DNA from: Pedosphaera parvula Ellin514
GTDB lineage: Bacteria; Verrucomicrobiota; Verrucomicrobiia; Limisphaerales; Pedosphaeraceae
Length of the DNA: 64,000 bases
Assembly: GCF_000172555.1 (NCBI RefSeq)
Contig: NZ_ABOX02000010.1
Span: forward strand, 62,001 to 126,000
Direction: 5' to 3'
The notes under the pieces were generated by a model that saw only the letters and a program-made list of their open reading frames with translations, ran no database searches and had not been told where the DNA came from. Positions 23,082 to 30,792 of the stretch are shown one piece after another. The translations under genes were made by a program, and so were the position numbers. Position 1 is the stretch's first letter; every line of letters begins with the position of its first letter.

Positions 23082-24589
23082 GGTTGTGCGCGCAGATAAG
23101 CCAGCGCTTTTTCCAGCTGACGATCACGGAATTCGGCCTTGGACGCCTCCGACGGATTCTCCTCGTTGTGGGCTTTTTCGTATTGCTTCAATTCGTCATC
23201 GGTGAAGATGATTTCATAACCTTCATCCGGCTTCACGCCCCAATCGTCGGCATCTGTAAATCCCGGAAAGCGATTCACATTTTTTCCGCTCGGCCGATAA
23301 TAAGCCGATACGGGAAGCTTCAATGACCCCACGCCGCTCTTCAACGGAAAAAGTGCGCGCACAATCGCCTGACCATAAGTCCGCTCGCCGACAACCACCG
23401 CCCGCTGATGATCCTGCAAGCAGGCCGCAATAATCTCGGCGGCAGAAGCCGTGTGGCGATTCACCAGCAACACCATCGGAAAGCCGCCATAAGTGCCTTC
23501 CCTTTTCGCCTCATAAGCCTTTTCCCCCGAACGCCCTTTCACGGTCACAATAGTCCCGCTTTCAACAAACTGGTCCGCAATGGCGATCGCCTCCGACAAA
23601 CTGCCACCAGGATTGTTCCGCAAATCAAGAATCAGCCCTTTGATGCCTCCGGCCTGGAGCCCTTTCAGCGCGGCTTCCATTTCCTGCGGGCTTTGCTTGC
23701 CAACGTAAGTCAACTTCACATAGCCGAGCTTGTGCTCCGCATCCAGTATGAAATTCCAGGTATCGTCGGTTTTGTAATGATCGCCTTTGACACTGGACAA
23801 ACGAACGTTATCTCGCGTGAGCTTGAACTCGAGGGATTGGTCCAAACGTTTGACCGTCAGCCGAACCACTGTGCCCACTGGGCCTCGAATTCGTTTTACG
23901 GCTCCCGCAAGCTTCTCCTCGTCCGGCACCTTCACACCATCGATCTGCACGATGCGATCCCCAGGTTTGATGCCAGCCTTCCATGCCGGCGAATGTCGCA
24001 ACGGCGCGGTGATTACGATTTCTCCCGTCGCCTCATCGACTTTCAACGTCGCACCCACCCCTGCAATCTGCTGCTCCAGATTTACATTCATCTCCGCCAC
24101 CGCGTTGGTGCCCAGGAACTCCATGTCGCCAACCCGCAAAAAGCCTCCGCGCGCATCGAGCTTGCCAATGATCGCCCGGATGGCCGTCTCCACCAATTCG
24201 CTGCGATCCACTTCCTGGATGTAATTTTGCTCGATCTGCTTTACCAATTCCTCGAGCAATGCCGGCATCTGATCGTCCACCAGCGCCAGCAATTTGTCCT
24301 TGTCCGGAAATTCCTGCGTGAGCCGTTCCAGCGCCGAGATTGCCTTGGGCCGGTTCCCCAACTTCAACTGGCACAATCCCAGCCGCAACTGCGCCTGCGC
24401 CACCAAGCTCCGGTCCGCCTTCGCATCCTCGACAATCTGCTCATAAATCTGGCTTGCCGTCTCCAACTCGCCTTTGGTTTCCTCCGTGTAGATGCCCTTC
24501 TCCAACAGTTCGTCCGCGGATGCCGCCCCTGCCGACGCCATCCCCAGAAAAGCCACCAAACCCAAGGCCAACAGTAATTTTGTTTTCAT
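23078..24589 (-). CDS. S41-family C-terminal processing peptidase homologue (PDZ), catalytic Lys replaced
   Basis: 503 residues. Signal peptide 1-25 (A-S-A-G-A-A-S-A). Helical TPR-like region about 30-120, then a PDZ domain about 190-275 (G-D-R-I-V-Q-I-D-G-V), then the S41 core with G-G-I-K-G-L-I-L-D-L-R-N-N-P-G-G-S-L and the nucleophile S382 in H-T-A-S-A-A-E. The general base Lys, expected 25 residues later in G-x-x-T-x-G-K, is Q407 here (E-R-T-Y-G-Q-A). Periplasmic. Family members trim C-termini of envelope proteins or cleave regulatory proteins, but with Lys missing this one may be inactive or use another base. First gene of the kinase operon. Confidence 0.9.
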   Translation of the reverse strand: MKTKLLLALGLVAFLGMASAGAASADELLEKGIYTEETKGELETASQIYEQIVEDAKADRSLVAQAQLRLGLCQLKLGNRPKAISALERLTQEFPDKDKLLALVDDQMPALLEELVKQIEQNYIQEVDRSELVETAIRAIIGKLDARGGFLRVGDMEFLGTNAVAEMNVNLEQQIAGVGATLKVDEATGEIVITAPLRHSPAWKAGIKPGDRIVQIDGVKVPDEEKLAGAVKRIRGPVGTVVRLTVKRLDQSLEFKLTRDNVRLSSVKGDHYKTDDTWNFILDAEHKLGYVKLTYVGKQSPQEMEAALKGLQAGGIKGLILDLRNNPGGSLSEAIAIADQFVESGTIVTVKGRSGEKAYEAKREGTYGGFPMVLLVNRHTASAAEIIAACLQDHQRAVVVGERTYGQAIVRALFPLKSGVGSLKLPVSAYYRPSGKNVNRFPGFTDADDWGVKPDEGYEIIFTDDELKQYEKAHNEENPSEASKAEFRDRQLEKALAYLRAQP

Positions 24590-24767
24590 ATCCCTAAAAC
24601 TTATGAAACCAATGTTACCGTTTTATTACCCCCGTGTCCGCTCTTTATCCTTTATGGAGTGCGCCGGACTTCAGTTCGCAAATGATTAGCTGCCATCAAC
24701 CGGTGCATGTCAGGTGTGTAGTTACCACTACCTACCCCAAACACAAAACCACCAAAATCAATTACCT

Positions 24768-24832
24768 CTTGCCTTCCCGTTCCTTTCCATTAATTTCCAC
24801 TCAACCATGAAACCTGCGCCTGCCAGCAACCG
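24768..24832. repeat. 65-bp dispersed repeat, copy 2
   Basis: Second copy of the repeat at 20472-20536, including the identical stretch CTCAACCATGAAACCTGCGC. It ends 23 nt before the start of the oxidoreductase gene at 24856. The rest of the gap 24590-24767 shows no feature. Confidence 0.7.
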
Positions 24833-24855
24833 TCCTTTCCTGTATCGAAAGTAAT

Positions 24856-26184
24856 ATGAGCAGTCCCATTTTTGATTCGAAGGTCACGCGTCGCAAGTTT
24901 CTTGGTTTTGCAGGTGCGGCTCTGGCCTTCCCCACGATTATCCCCGGTCGCGCACTCGGTCTGGAGAACAGTCCAGCCCCTTCCCAACGCATCAATTTGG
25001 GGCTGGTCGGTTGCGGCAACATGGGCACCGCGAACTCCAAAGCCTTTCTTGGTCTGAAAGACTGCCAGGTCGTCGCGGCCTGTGATGTTGACAAGCAACA
25101 CCTGAAAAAAATGGTGAATCTTGTCAACAAGCATTACCAGAACAAGGACTGCAAAGCTTATCACGATTTCCGCGAACTGATGGCCCGAACGGACATTGAT
25201 GCCGTCATGCTCGCCGTGCCGGATCACTGGCATGAGCTGGTCGCAGTGGAAGCCGCCCGTCACAAAAAGGACATTTACGGCGAGAAACCCCTCGGTCGCA
25301 CCATTGCTGAGCAACAGGCCATGGTCAAGGCGGTCCAGGAAAACAAGCGTATCTGGCAAACCGGTTCATGGCAGCGTTCCGAAGCAAATTTTCACAAAGC
25401 TGCTGAGATCGTGCGCAACGGCCTCATTGGCGACGTCACCCGCATCGAAGTAGGCCTCCCCGGTGGAAACAATAATTCCGGGAACGCCGCCGAGTCCATG
25501 ACCCCCAGCGATCCTCCGTCCGATCTGGATTATGATGCCTGGATCGGTCCCTCGCAGATGATGCCTTATATCCAAGGCCGGGTTCACCGCAATTGGCGCT
25601 GGAATTATAACACTGGAGGCGGCCAGTTGATGGACTGGGTCGGCCATCATTGTGACATCGCCCATTGGGGATGCGACTTTGACAACTCCGGCCCGTCTGA
25701 GATCGAAGGCCACGGCGAGTTCCCGCCCAAGGATGCCGTCTGGAACACCTGCACCAAATACCGCATCGAGTTGCGTTACCCGCGAAACATCACGATGATC
25801 ATGGCTGGTGGATACGAAGACATCCGCAGCGGCGTTAAATGGATCGGGACAAAAGGTTGGGTTTGGGTCAACCGGGGCGCCTTTGAAGCTTCCAACGAAG
25901 ACTGGCGCGACTACAAAAACCTGCCGGAAGAAATGCGCAAGGTGAAACTCTACGTCTCCACCGACCACCGTCAGAATTTCCTCGACTGCATCAAATCCCG
26001 TAAAGCAACGATCACCCCTGTCGAGACCGCTCATCACTCCGCCATTCCCGGCCACCTCGGATTGATCTCCATGCTTGTTGGCCGCAAGCTCAAATGGGAC
26101 GTCCAAACCGAGTGCATCCAAGGCGACCCCGAAGCCAGCCAATTGCTCACCCGCCCTTTCCGTTCCCCTTGGAAACTTGGCTGA
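24856..26184 (+). CDS. Tat-exported Gfo/Idh/MocA family oxidoreductase
   Basis: 442 residues. Twin-arginine signal T-R-R-K-F-L-G-F (about residues 10-17) with a hydrophobic A-A-L-A-F-P segment. The Rossmann domain follows with G-L-V-G-C-G-N-M-G (about 48-56), D-V-D after strand 2, and the invariant E-K-P-L-G (Lys of the catalytic centre) at about 138-142. Substrate domain: W-Q-R-S, G-D-V-T-R-I-E-V, and W-N-Y-N-T-G-G-G-Q-L-M-D-W-V-G-H-H. Such exported members oxidise sugars or sugar acids with a tightly bound nicotinamide cofactor. It precedes a DUF1080 gene by about 43 nt in the same direction, a pairing common in PVC bacteria and linked to 3-keto-glycoside chemistry. Confidence 0.93.
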   Translation: MSSPIFDSKVTRRKFLGFAGAALAFPTIIPGRALGLENSPAPSQRINLGLVGCGNMGTANSKAFLGLKDCQVVAACDVDKQHLKKMVNLVNKHYQNKDCKAYHDFRELMARTDIDAVMLAVPDHWHELVAVEAARHKKDIYGEKPLGRTIAEQQAMVKAVQENKRIWQTGSWQRSEANFHKAAEIVRNGLIGDVTRIEVGLPGGNNNSGNAAESMTPSDPPSDLDYDAWIGPSQMMPYIQGRVHRNWRWNYNTGGGQLMDWVGHHCDIAHWGCDFDNSGPSEIEGHGEFPPKDAVWNTCTKYRIELRYPRNITMIMAGGYEDIRSGVKWIGTKGWVWVNRGAFEASNEDWRDYKNLPEEMRKVKLYVSTDHRQNFLDCIKSRKATITPVETAHHSAIPGHLGLISMLVGRKLKWDVQTECIQGDPEASQLLTRPFRSPWKLG

Positions 26185-26227
26185 AACGCCAGCAACCACA
26201 ATCTCGAAAACAAAAACGCCAATTTAT

Positions 26228-27040
26228 ATGACACCCCTAACTAGACGCACATTCCTTAAAGCCTGCGGCATCGCAGGCGTCGGTCTATGCCAACCGGCAT
26301 GGGCCGCAGAACAAAGCTCCACACAATTATTTGATGGCCAGTCACTCAAAGGCTGGCACAAGCCACCCCAAAAAATCGGCCACGGTACCGGCGGCCACTG
26401 GTGGGTGGAAAATGGCGTGCTTCAGGGCGAACAAGATCCTCCCGGCTCCGGAAACGGCGGCATGCTCCTGAGCGATGAGAAATTCGGCGACTTTGAACTG
26501 CAACTCGACATGAACCCCGACTACGGCCCGGACACCGGCGTGTTCTTCCGCTGCACTGACAAAGGCGAAGGCTTCCAGTATTACGTCGACTATCACGAAG
26601 GCGGAAACGTCGGCCATTTGCGCGGCGAAATGGACCGCTCGTTTGCTATGAAACCCTTCCAAATTTTCGCAGAACGCGGCCCCGACGGCGAGCCGAAGAG
26701 CTTCACCACAAAAACCGATCCCCGCGCAAAGAAATGGCCCAAGGGCGTCTACGAATATTCCTGCACTCCGGAAGAGTGGCTCAAAGCCTGGAAAATAAAC
26801 AACTGGAACACCGCCCGCATTCGCTGCGTCGGCAAATATCCGCAGATCACCACCTGGGTCAACGACCTGAAAGTCTGTCACTGGAACGGCGAAACCTGTC
26901 CCCTGCCCGAGTATGACAAGGAACACGTCCTCCAAACTCTCGGTCGTGAAGGCCACATCGGCCTGCAAATCCACGGCGGAAAAGGTTGGCCCGTCGGCAA
27001 AGTCTGCCGCTGGCGCAATATCTCCATCAAACGCCTTTGA
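26228..27040 (+). CDS. Tat-exported DUF1080 protein (3-keto-disaccharide hydrolase-like)
   Basis: 270 residues from the ATG at 26228. An upstream extension to 26075 overlaps the previous gene out of frame and is rejected. The Tat signal is L-T-R-R-T-F-L-K with A-G-V-G-L and A-W-A-A cleavage. The beta-jelly-roll typical of DUF1080 follows: S-L-K-G-W, W-W-V-E-N-G-V-L-Q-G, F-G-D-F-E-L-Q-L-D, D-T-G-V-F-F-R, then W-N-T-A-R-I-R and the end G-H-I-G-L-Q-I-H-G-G. Members of this family hydrolyse 3-keto-glycosides made by Gfo/Idh oxidoreductases, so this gene and its upstream neighbour likely work as a pair outside the cytoplasm. Confidence 0.92.
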   Translation: MTPLTRRTFLKACGIAGVGLCQPAWAAEQSSTQLFDGQSLKGWHKPPQKIGHGTGGHWWVENGVLQGEQDPPGSGNGGMLLSDEKFGDFELQLDMNPDYGPDTGVFFRCTDKGEGFQYYVDYHEGGNVGHLRGEMDRSFAMKPFQIFAERGPDGEPKSFTTKTDPRAKKWPKGVYEYSCTPEEWLKAWKINNWNTARIRCVGKYPQITTWVNDLKVCHWNGETCPLPEYDKEHVLQTLGREGHIGLQIHGGKGWPVGKVCRWRNISIKRL

Positions 27041-27165
27041 GGCGGCTCATCCCGGACGCCCGGTTTTTCAGCCCAGTAGTTGGTTGAGAATGGATTCATT
27101 ACAACAAGCAAACACTGTCGAAGATTTGTGCATCAATTTGACGGATCGGCTATTCAAAATGATTG

Positions 27166-27249
27166 CCTGAAGCCAAAACACTTCATTGAGGTCTAACCTG
27201 ATTCCCGGGACAGATGAAAATCATCCTGCCATCCCGTCCCAGGCAGACT
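27166..27249. repeat. Dispersed intergenic repeat, copy 3
   Basis: CCTGAAGCC, TTCATTGAGGTCTAACCTGA, TTCCCGGGACAGAT, AATCATCCTGCCATCCCG, in the same order as 13144-13227. Unlike R1 and R2, it does not end at a start codon. The next gene starts 110 nt further on. Confidence 0.6.
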
Positions 27250-27358
27250 CGCGCATCAGTTGTTTACATCCACCACCTGCCAACCTACCTTGTCAGTCGC
27301 CTTCGGTGAAACAACTATACCGCAGGTGAGTAAACCAAAAGCGAAAGAAAATAAGATC

Positions 27359-27475
27359 ATGGGCGACAAGTCTCCGAAATCAGTACAAAAGAAATCCACA
27401 CAGAAGGCCAAGGCCAGCACCGCAAACCAGAAGAAGAAACAAGCCACAGCTCCAGCGGGAAAAGCTAAGAAGTAA
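27359..27475 (+). CDS. Small basic MGDKSPKS-type protein
   Basis: 38 residues opening M-G-D-K-S-P-K-S and then almost only Lys, Gln, Ala, Ser and Thr, ending G-K-A-K-K. I recognise the opening as that of a small conserved bacterial protein family with this exact N-terminal motif. Function is unknown. A longer frame from 27260 is rejected because the family motif starts at this Met. A strong intrinsic terminator follows 35 nt after the stop, so it is transcribed as its own unit. The highly positive, disordered composition suggests nucleic acid binding (inference). Confidence 0.75.
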   Translation: MGDKSPKSVQKKSTQKAKASTANQKKKQATAPAGKAKK

Positions 27476-27509
27476 AAAGCAATTTCAGCCGTTTTCAAAT
27501 GCGGCTGAC

Positions 27510-27545
27510 AAAACTACTGCAATCACCAATGGTTGCAGTAGTTTT
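27510..27545 (+). terminator. Strong intrinsic terminator after the MGDKSPKS gene
   Basis: AAAACTACTGCAA (27510-27522) and TTGCAGTAGTTTT (27533-27545) form a perfect 13-bp stem with a 10-nt loop and A/T-rich base, readable from either strand. A weaker hairpin CAGCCG/CGGCTG precedes it at about 27486-27507. Confidence 0.85.
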
Positions 27546-27691
27546 CCCTCAGGTGTAACACCCGCGCCGCGACGTCGGCCAACCTTCCTTTCACGCCGCA
27601 GACCAACCCTTCACCTCTGCAGGATTGTACGCATCTGTCTTACTCTTGGAGCGGAATTTGTCGAAAAAACATTTAAAAATTGTCACTTTTA

Positions 27692-27720
27692 ATCTGTGTG
27701 AATCCGCGTCCATCCGAGAG
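27692..27720. repeat. Short dispersed repeat (ATCCGCGTCCATCCG type), copy 2
   Basis: ATCTGTGTGAATCCGCGTCC followed by ATCCGAGAG, a near copy of 17051-17080. The surrounding gap 27546-27904 otherwise shows only AT-rich text. Confidence 0.6.
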
Positions 27721-27904
27721 TGCCTGAATTCTTATCTCCCCTGAATTATCACACGATCGATTTGCCTCTCAGGAATATTTGATTGCGATTTGAATTAAAT
27801 ATCATCAAGTCCGTCAGAATCCATATAAGCAACTGGCACGACTGTCTCACCCTGCTTTGCTGCACCAACATAAGAACGGAGATGCGAAACCATCTTCATG
27901 CAAA

Positions 27905-30706
27905 ATGATAAATAATGGCCCAAACACTACTCCGGTGAAAATACATTCCAATTCATTTGAAAAAAGGCTCATTACAGTATGCTCAACCGCACTGAAATTT
28001 TGCCTTGTTGTATTTCTCCTTCTCTCAAATCAGGGCACAAAAGCTTTCGATAACACAAATGGTCAGAAGTTCAGTCTCGCTTCCAATAACCTGCTTCCTT
28101 CCGCGCGTTCAAATTCAACCTGGACCAGCACTGCCACGCCGGATTCACGGATTGAAATAAAAAATGACGGCCTCGAATTTAATGCAGCAACACATTCAAG
28201 AGCCCACCTTCAACAAACGCTCGATACTGATCTGTGTACGCTGAGTGCCAGGATTTCCCAGTGGGCTTCCATTTATCTGGTGTGGGATGAGCAAAACTGG
28301 TGCGCCGTCGGCCAGATATCTCCCACCCCCTTTGGTCGCCTCTTCAGCACGGCGGTAATCGGTGGACAAGACAATGAGGTTGATCACAGAGGCATTGATT
28401 TCGGCAGCAGCCGATTGGTCCGTATCAAGCTCGGAGGCAATTACGTCCGCTTTGAATTCAGCAATGATAACGGAAAAAACTGGACCGAACTGCGCACCAT
28501 TGAAAGACCCAAGGAATTCACCGGCCCGCCCAAATTGATGGCCATCGGAAAATATTATGAGAACGCAGACAAGCCATTCGACCTCGCCAGCTACGATATT
28601 AAAAGCAGTTCGACCGAAAGAATATCCGGACGGGTCAGCAACGTGATCATCGAACAAACTCCGGAGGCCGAGTCAAACCTCTCAGAGATCCAGCTCCAGG
28701 AACTCCGCAAGCCGAAGATCGATCCCGTAACTTCGATCCTGAACGAATCCGATGAAGACCCGACCTATGAAAAAGTCGTAAAATTTTATCCGCCAATGAA
28801 GGCCCCCCGTGAAGTGGTTGGCGTCCCTGCCCATCCGCTGGATATTGGTGTTGATCGGCTGGGAAGATTGGATGTGAGTCCCTGGGCGGCTCCGGTGGCA
28901 TGGTTTGAAACCGGTGATCCGATCACTCCTTTGGGTCGTGATGGCATTCCCTTCAAACGGCGACTGATGAACGGTTATCTGCCAATCGACACATTAAAAA
29001 CGAGCCGCGACGGCATCGATTATGAGCTTACTATCTTCGGCTGGTCGGAGAATTTCAGTGTTGAAAAGCCGTTGATTGCCTATGCGCGAATGATTGCGAT
29101 TTCCTCAAATGGCACTCCCCTTCCTCAAAAAATCGCATTGGTCTCACCGACGAATACTTGCCACACCTGGAACCTGCCGCAGAGCAAGGGAAGGCAAACA
29201 GAATTCTGTGTTGCTTTTGAATATCCAAATCCCGGATCAGCCAAAGCAATCACCACCAGGGAATTCGATTCCAAACTCAAAGAGGTATCCCGCTTCTGGG
29301 AGAAACGATTGGCGCTCATCCACCGGTTTGATGTGCCCGATACCCGCGTCATGGAAGCATATCGTGCCTGGGTTGCTTACTCTCTACTCAACGCAGATAC
29401 CGTTAATGGATACATCGAGCCACATGATGGCGCCGGCTTCTACGAGGAAATGTTCGGCAACAGCGTCTCCATGCACTCCATGGCCATGGATATGTACGGC
29501 CTGCATTCCTACACCGCCTCAATTCTCAATACACAAATTCATTTTCAGCAATCAAATGGCCTCTACACACAGGTCTGCGGGCTGACCGACCCGGGCGGAT
29601 TTCTTGTGGGTCTGGCAAAACACTATCAGATGACCGGGGACAAGGAGTGGCTGCTCACAGTGAGCCCAGGCATCATCAAGCAATGCGAATGGCTGATGCA
29701 GCAAAGAGAGAGAACTTCCAAAGATGGACTGGTTCGAGGTTTGATCAAATTCCGTCCCTATAATGATTACTCCGGTGAAGTCTATAATTACCTCGGAAAT
29801 ATGTGGTGCGCCAAAGGGCTGGAAGAAGCCGCGAAAGTCCTTGAAGAAATTAAAATACCAGGAGCAGGAAGGTACGCCGCGGAGGCAGCAAACTACCGAC
29901 AGGACATTTTGGATTCCATGCAAAGCGCAGCATTCGATCATCAAGGACAAACCCTTTTGCCGTTTGAACCTGAAACACGCCGGCTGTTGAAACTCGAAAG
30001 GTACAAAGGCGGCGGCTATTATGGACTTACCGTGAGTCCCGCTCTTGGCATTGGACTGCTCGCGCCAGACGACAAACCAACAACCTGGATTGTGGATGCC
30101 TTGGAAAAGCGGGGCGGCCTCATTGCTGGTGTATGCGAATTTGAAGGAGGCATCGACCACGCCTATACTTATGGTTATCTGTTAAATGAATTGAAAAGAG
30201 GTGAAGTGCGAAAGACCCTGCTTGGCTTTTGGAGCATGCTGGCTTTTGGCATGACACGCGATACTTATTCTCCGGTTGAAGTCACCATGATTGAAACCGG
30301 CGAGAACCATTACACTCTTCCGCATCTCTATTCCTGCACCGAACAACTCCATCTGCTTCGGCAAATGTTGCTGCGCGAAGACGGCGATGTGTTATGCATT
30401 GGAGATGGCATCCCGAGGGCCTGGTTGGAACCTGGCAACCGGGTCGTGGTCAACGCCGCCCCAACGGAATTCGGTGAGGTTAGCTATAAAATAGAACCTA
30501 AAAAGGATGGTTCGATGCAAATCCACATTCTCCCCCCCACACGGCATATGCCCAAAAAGATCGAGCTGCGCCTCCGGGCTCCTTCGCAAAAAATAATTTC
30601 CTCGGTAAAATCAAATCGGAAAGCCAATCTCACATATCAAGGGGAGCGCATAACCATCGAGAACCCCACTTCTCCGGTTGATCTGCACGTTCAATTCAAA
30701 CCATGA
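27905..30706 (+). CDS. Exported six-hairpin glycosidase-like protein
   Basis: 933 residues from the ATG at 27905 (an earlier ATG at 27857 is less likely). A long N-region is followed by a hydrophobic signal (L-K-F-C-L-V-V-F-L-L-L). N-terminal beta-sandwich about 50-240 resembling DUF1349/concanavalin folds (I-S-Q-W-A-S-I-Y-L-V-W-D, V-R-F-E-F-S-N-D). From about 300 an (alpha/alpha)6-barrel: R-A-W-V-A-Y-S-L-L-N, G-A-G-F-Y-E-E-M-F-G-N, D-M-Y-G, a G-L-V-R-G-L-I segment, D-Y-S-G-E-V-Y-N-Y, and E-G-G-I-D-H-A-Y-T-Y-G. The C-terminal beta-domain ends about 930. Acidic residues in E-E-M-F-G and E-G-G-I-D-H are candidate catalytic residues. CAZy family not assigned. Confidence 0.7.
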   Translation: MINNGPNTTPVKIHSNSFEKRLITVCSTALKFCLVVFLLLSNQGTKAFDNTNGQKFSLASNNLLPSARSNSTWTSTATPDSRIEIKNDGLEFNAATHSRAHLQQTLDTDLCTLSARISQWASIYLVWDEQNWCAVGQISPTPFGRLFSTAVIGGQDNEVDHRGIDFGSSRLVRIKLGGNYVRFEFSNDNGKNWTELRTIERPKEFTGPPKLMAIGKYYENADKPFDLASYDIKSSSTERISGRVSNVIIEQTPEAESNLSEIQLQELRKPKIDPVTSILNESDEDPTYEKVVKFYPPMKAPREVVGVPAHPLDIGVDRLGRLDVSPWAAPVAWFETGDPITPLGRDGIPFKRRLMNGYLPIDTLKTSRDGIDYELTIFGWSENFSVEKPLIAYARMIAISSNGTPLPQKIALVSPTNTCHTWNLPQSKGRQTEFCVAFEYPNPGSAKAITTREFDSKLKEVSRFWEKRLALIHRFDVPDTRVMEAYRAWVAYSLLNADTVNGYIEPHDGAGFYEEMFGNSVSMHSMAMDMYGLHSYTASILNTQIHFQQSNGLYTQVCGLTDPGGFLVGLAKHYQMTGDKEWLLTVSPGIIKQCEWLMQQRERTSKDGLVRGLIKFRPYNDYSGEVYNYLGNMWCAKGLEEAAKVLEEIKIPGAGRYAAEAANYRQDILDSMQSAAFDHQGQTLLPFEPETRRLLKLERYKGGGYYGLTVSPALGIGLLAPDDKPTTWIVDALEKRGGLIAGVCEFEGGIDHAYTYGYLLNELKRGEVRKTLLGFWSMLAFGMTRDTYSPVEVTMIETGENHYTLPHLYSCTEQLHLLRQMLLREDGDVLCIGDGIPRAWLEPGNRVVVNAAPTEFGEVSYKIEPKKDGSMQIHILPPTRHMPKKIELRLRAPSQKIISSVKSNRKANLTYQGERITIENPTSPVDLHVQFKP

Positions 30707-30740
30707 TCAGCAGTTGAGCGGTTAGTCTTCAAAGCAGGCT

Positions 30741-30765
30741 CGGGCTCGGAACCTAAATGAGCCCG
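30741..30765. terminator. Hairpin between converging genes
   Basis: CGGGCTC (30741-30747) and GAGCCCG (30759-30765) with an 11-nt loop, sitting between the converging stops at 30706 and 30793. No strong T-run on either side, so it is only a possible bidirectional terminator. Confidence 0.4.
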
Positions 30766-30792
30766 CTTGCCGTTCAACCGAATTTCTGAAGC

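Noticed and set aside
23408-24577. 389-codon plus-strand frame
   Set aside because: Antisense to the S41 homologue, Arg/Gln/Leu-rich, no recognisable motif.
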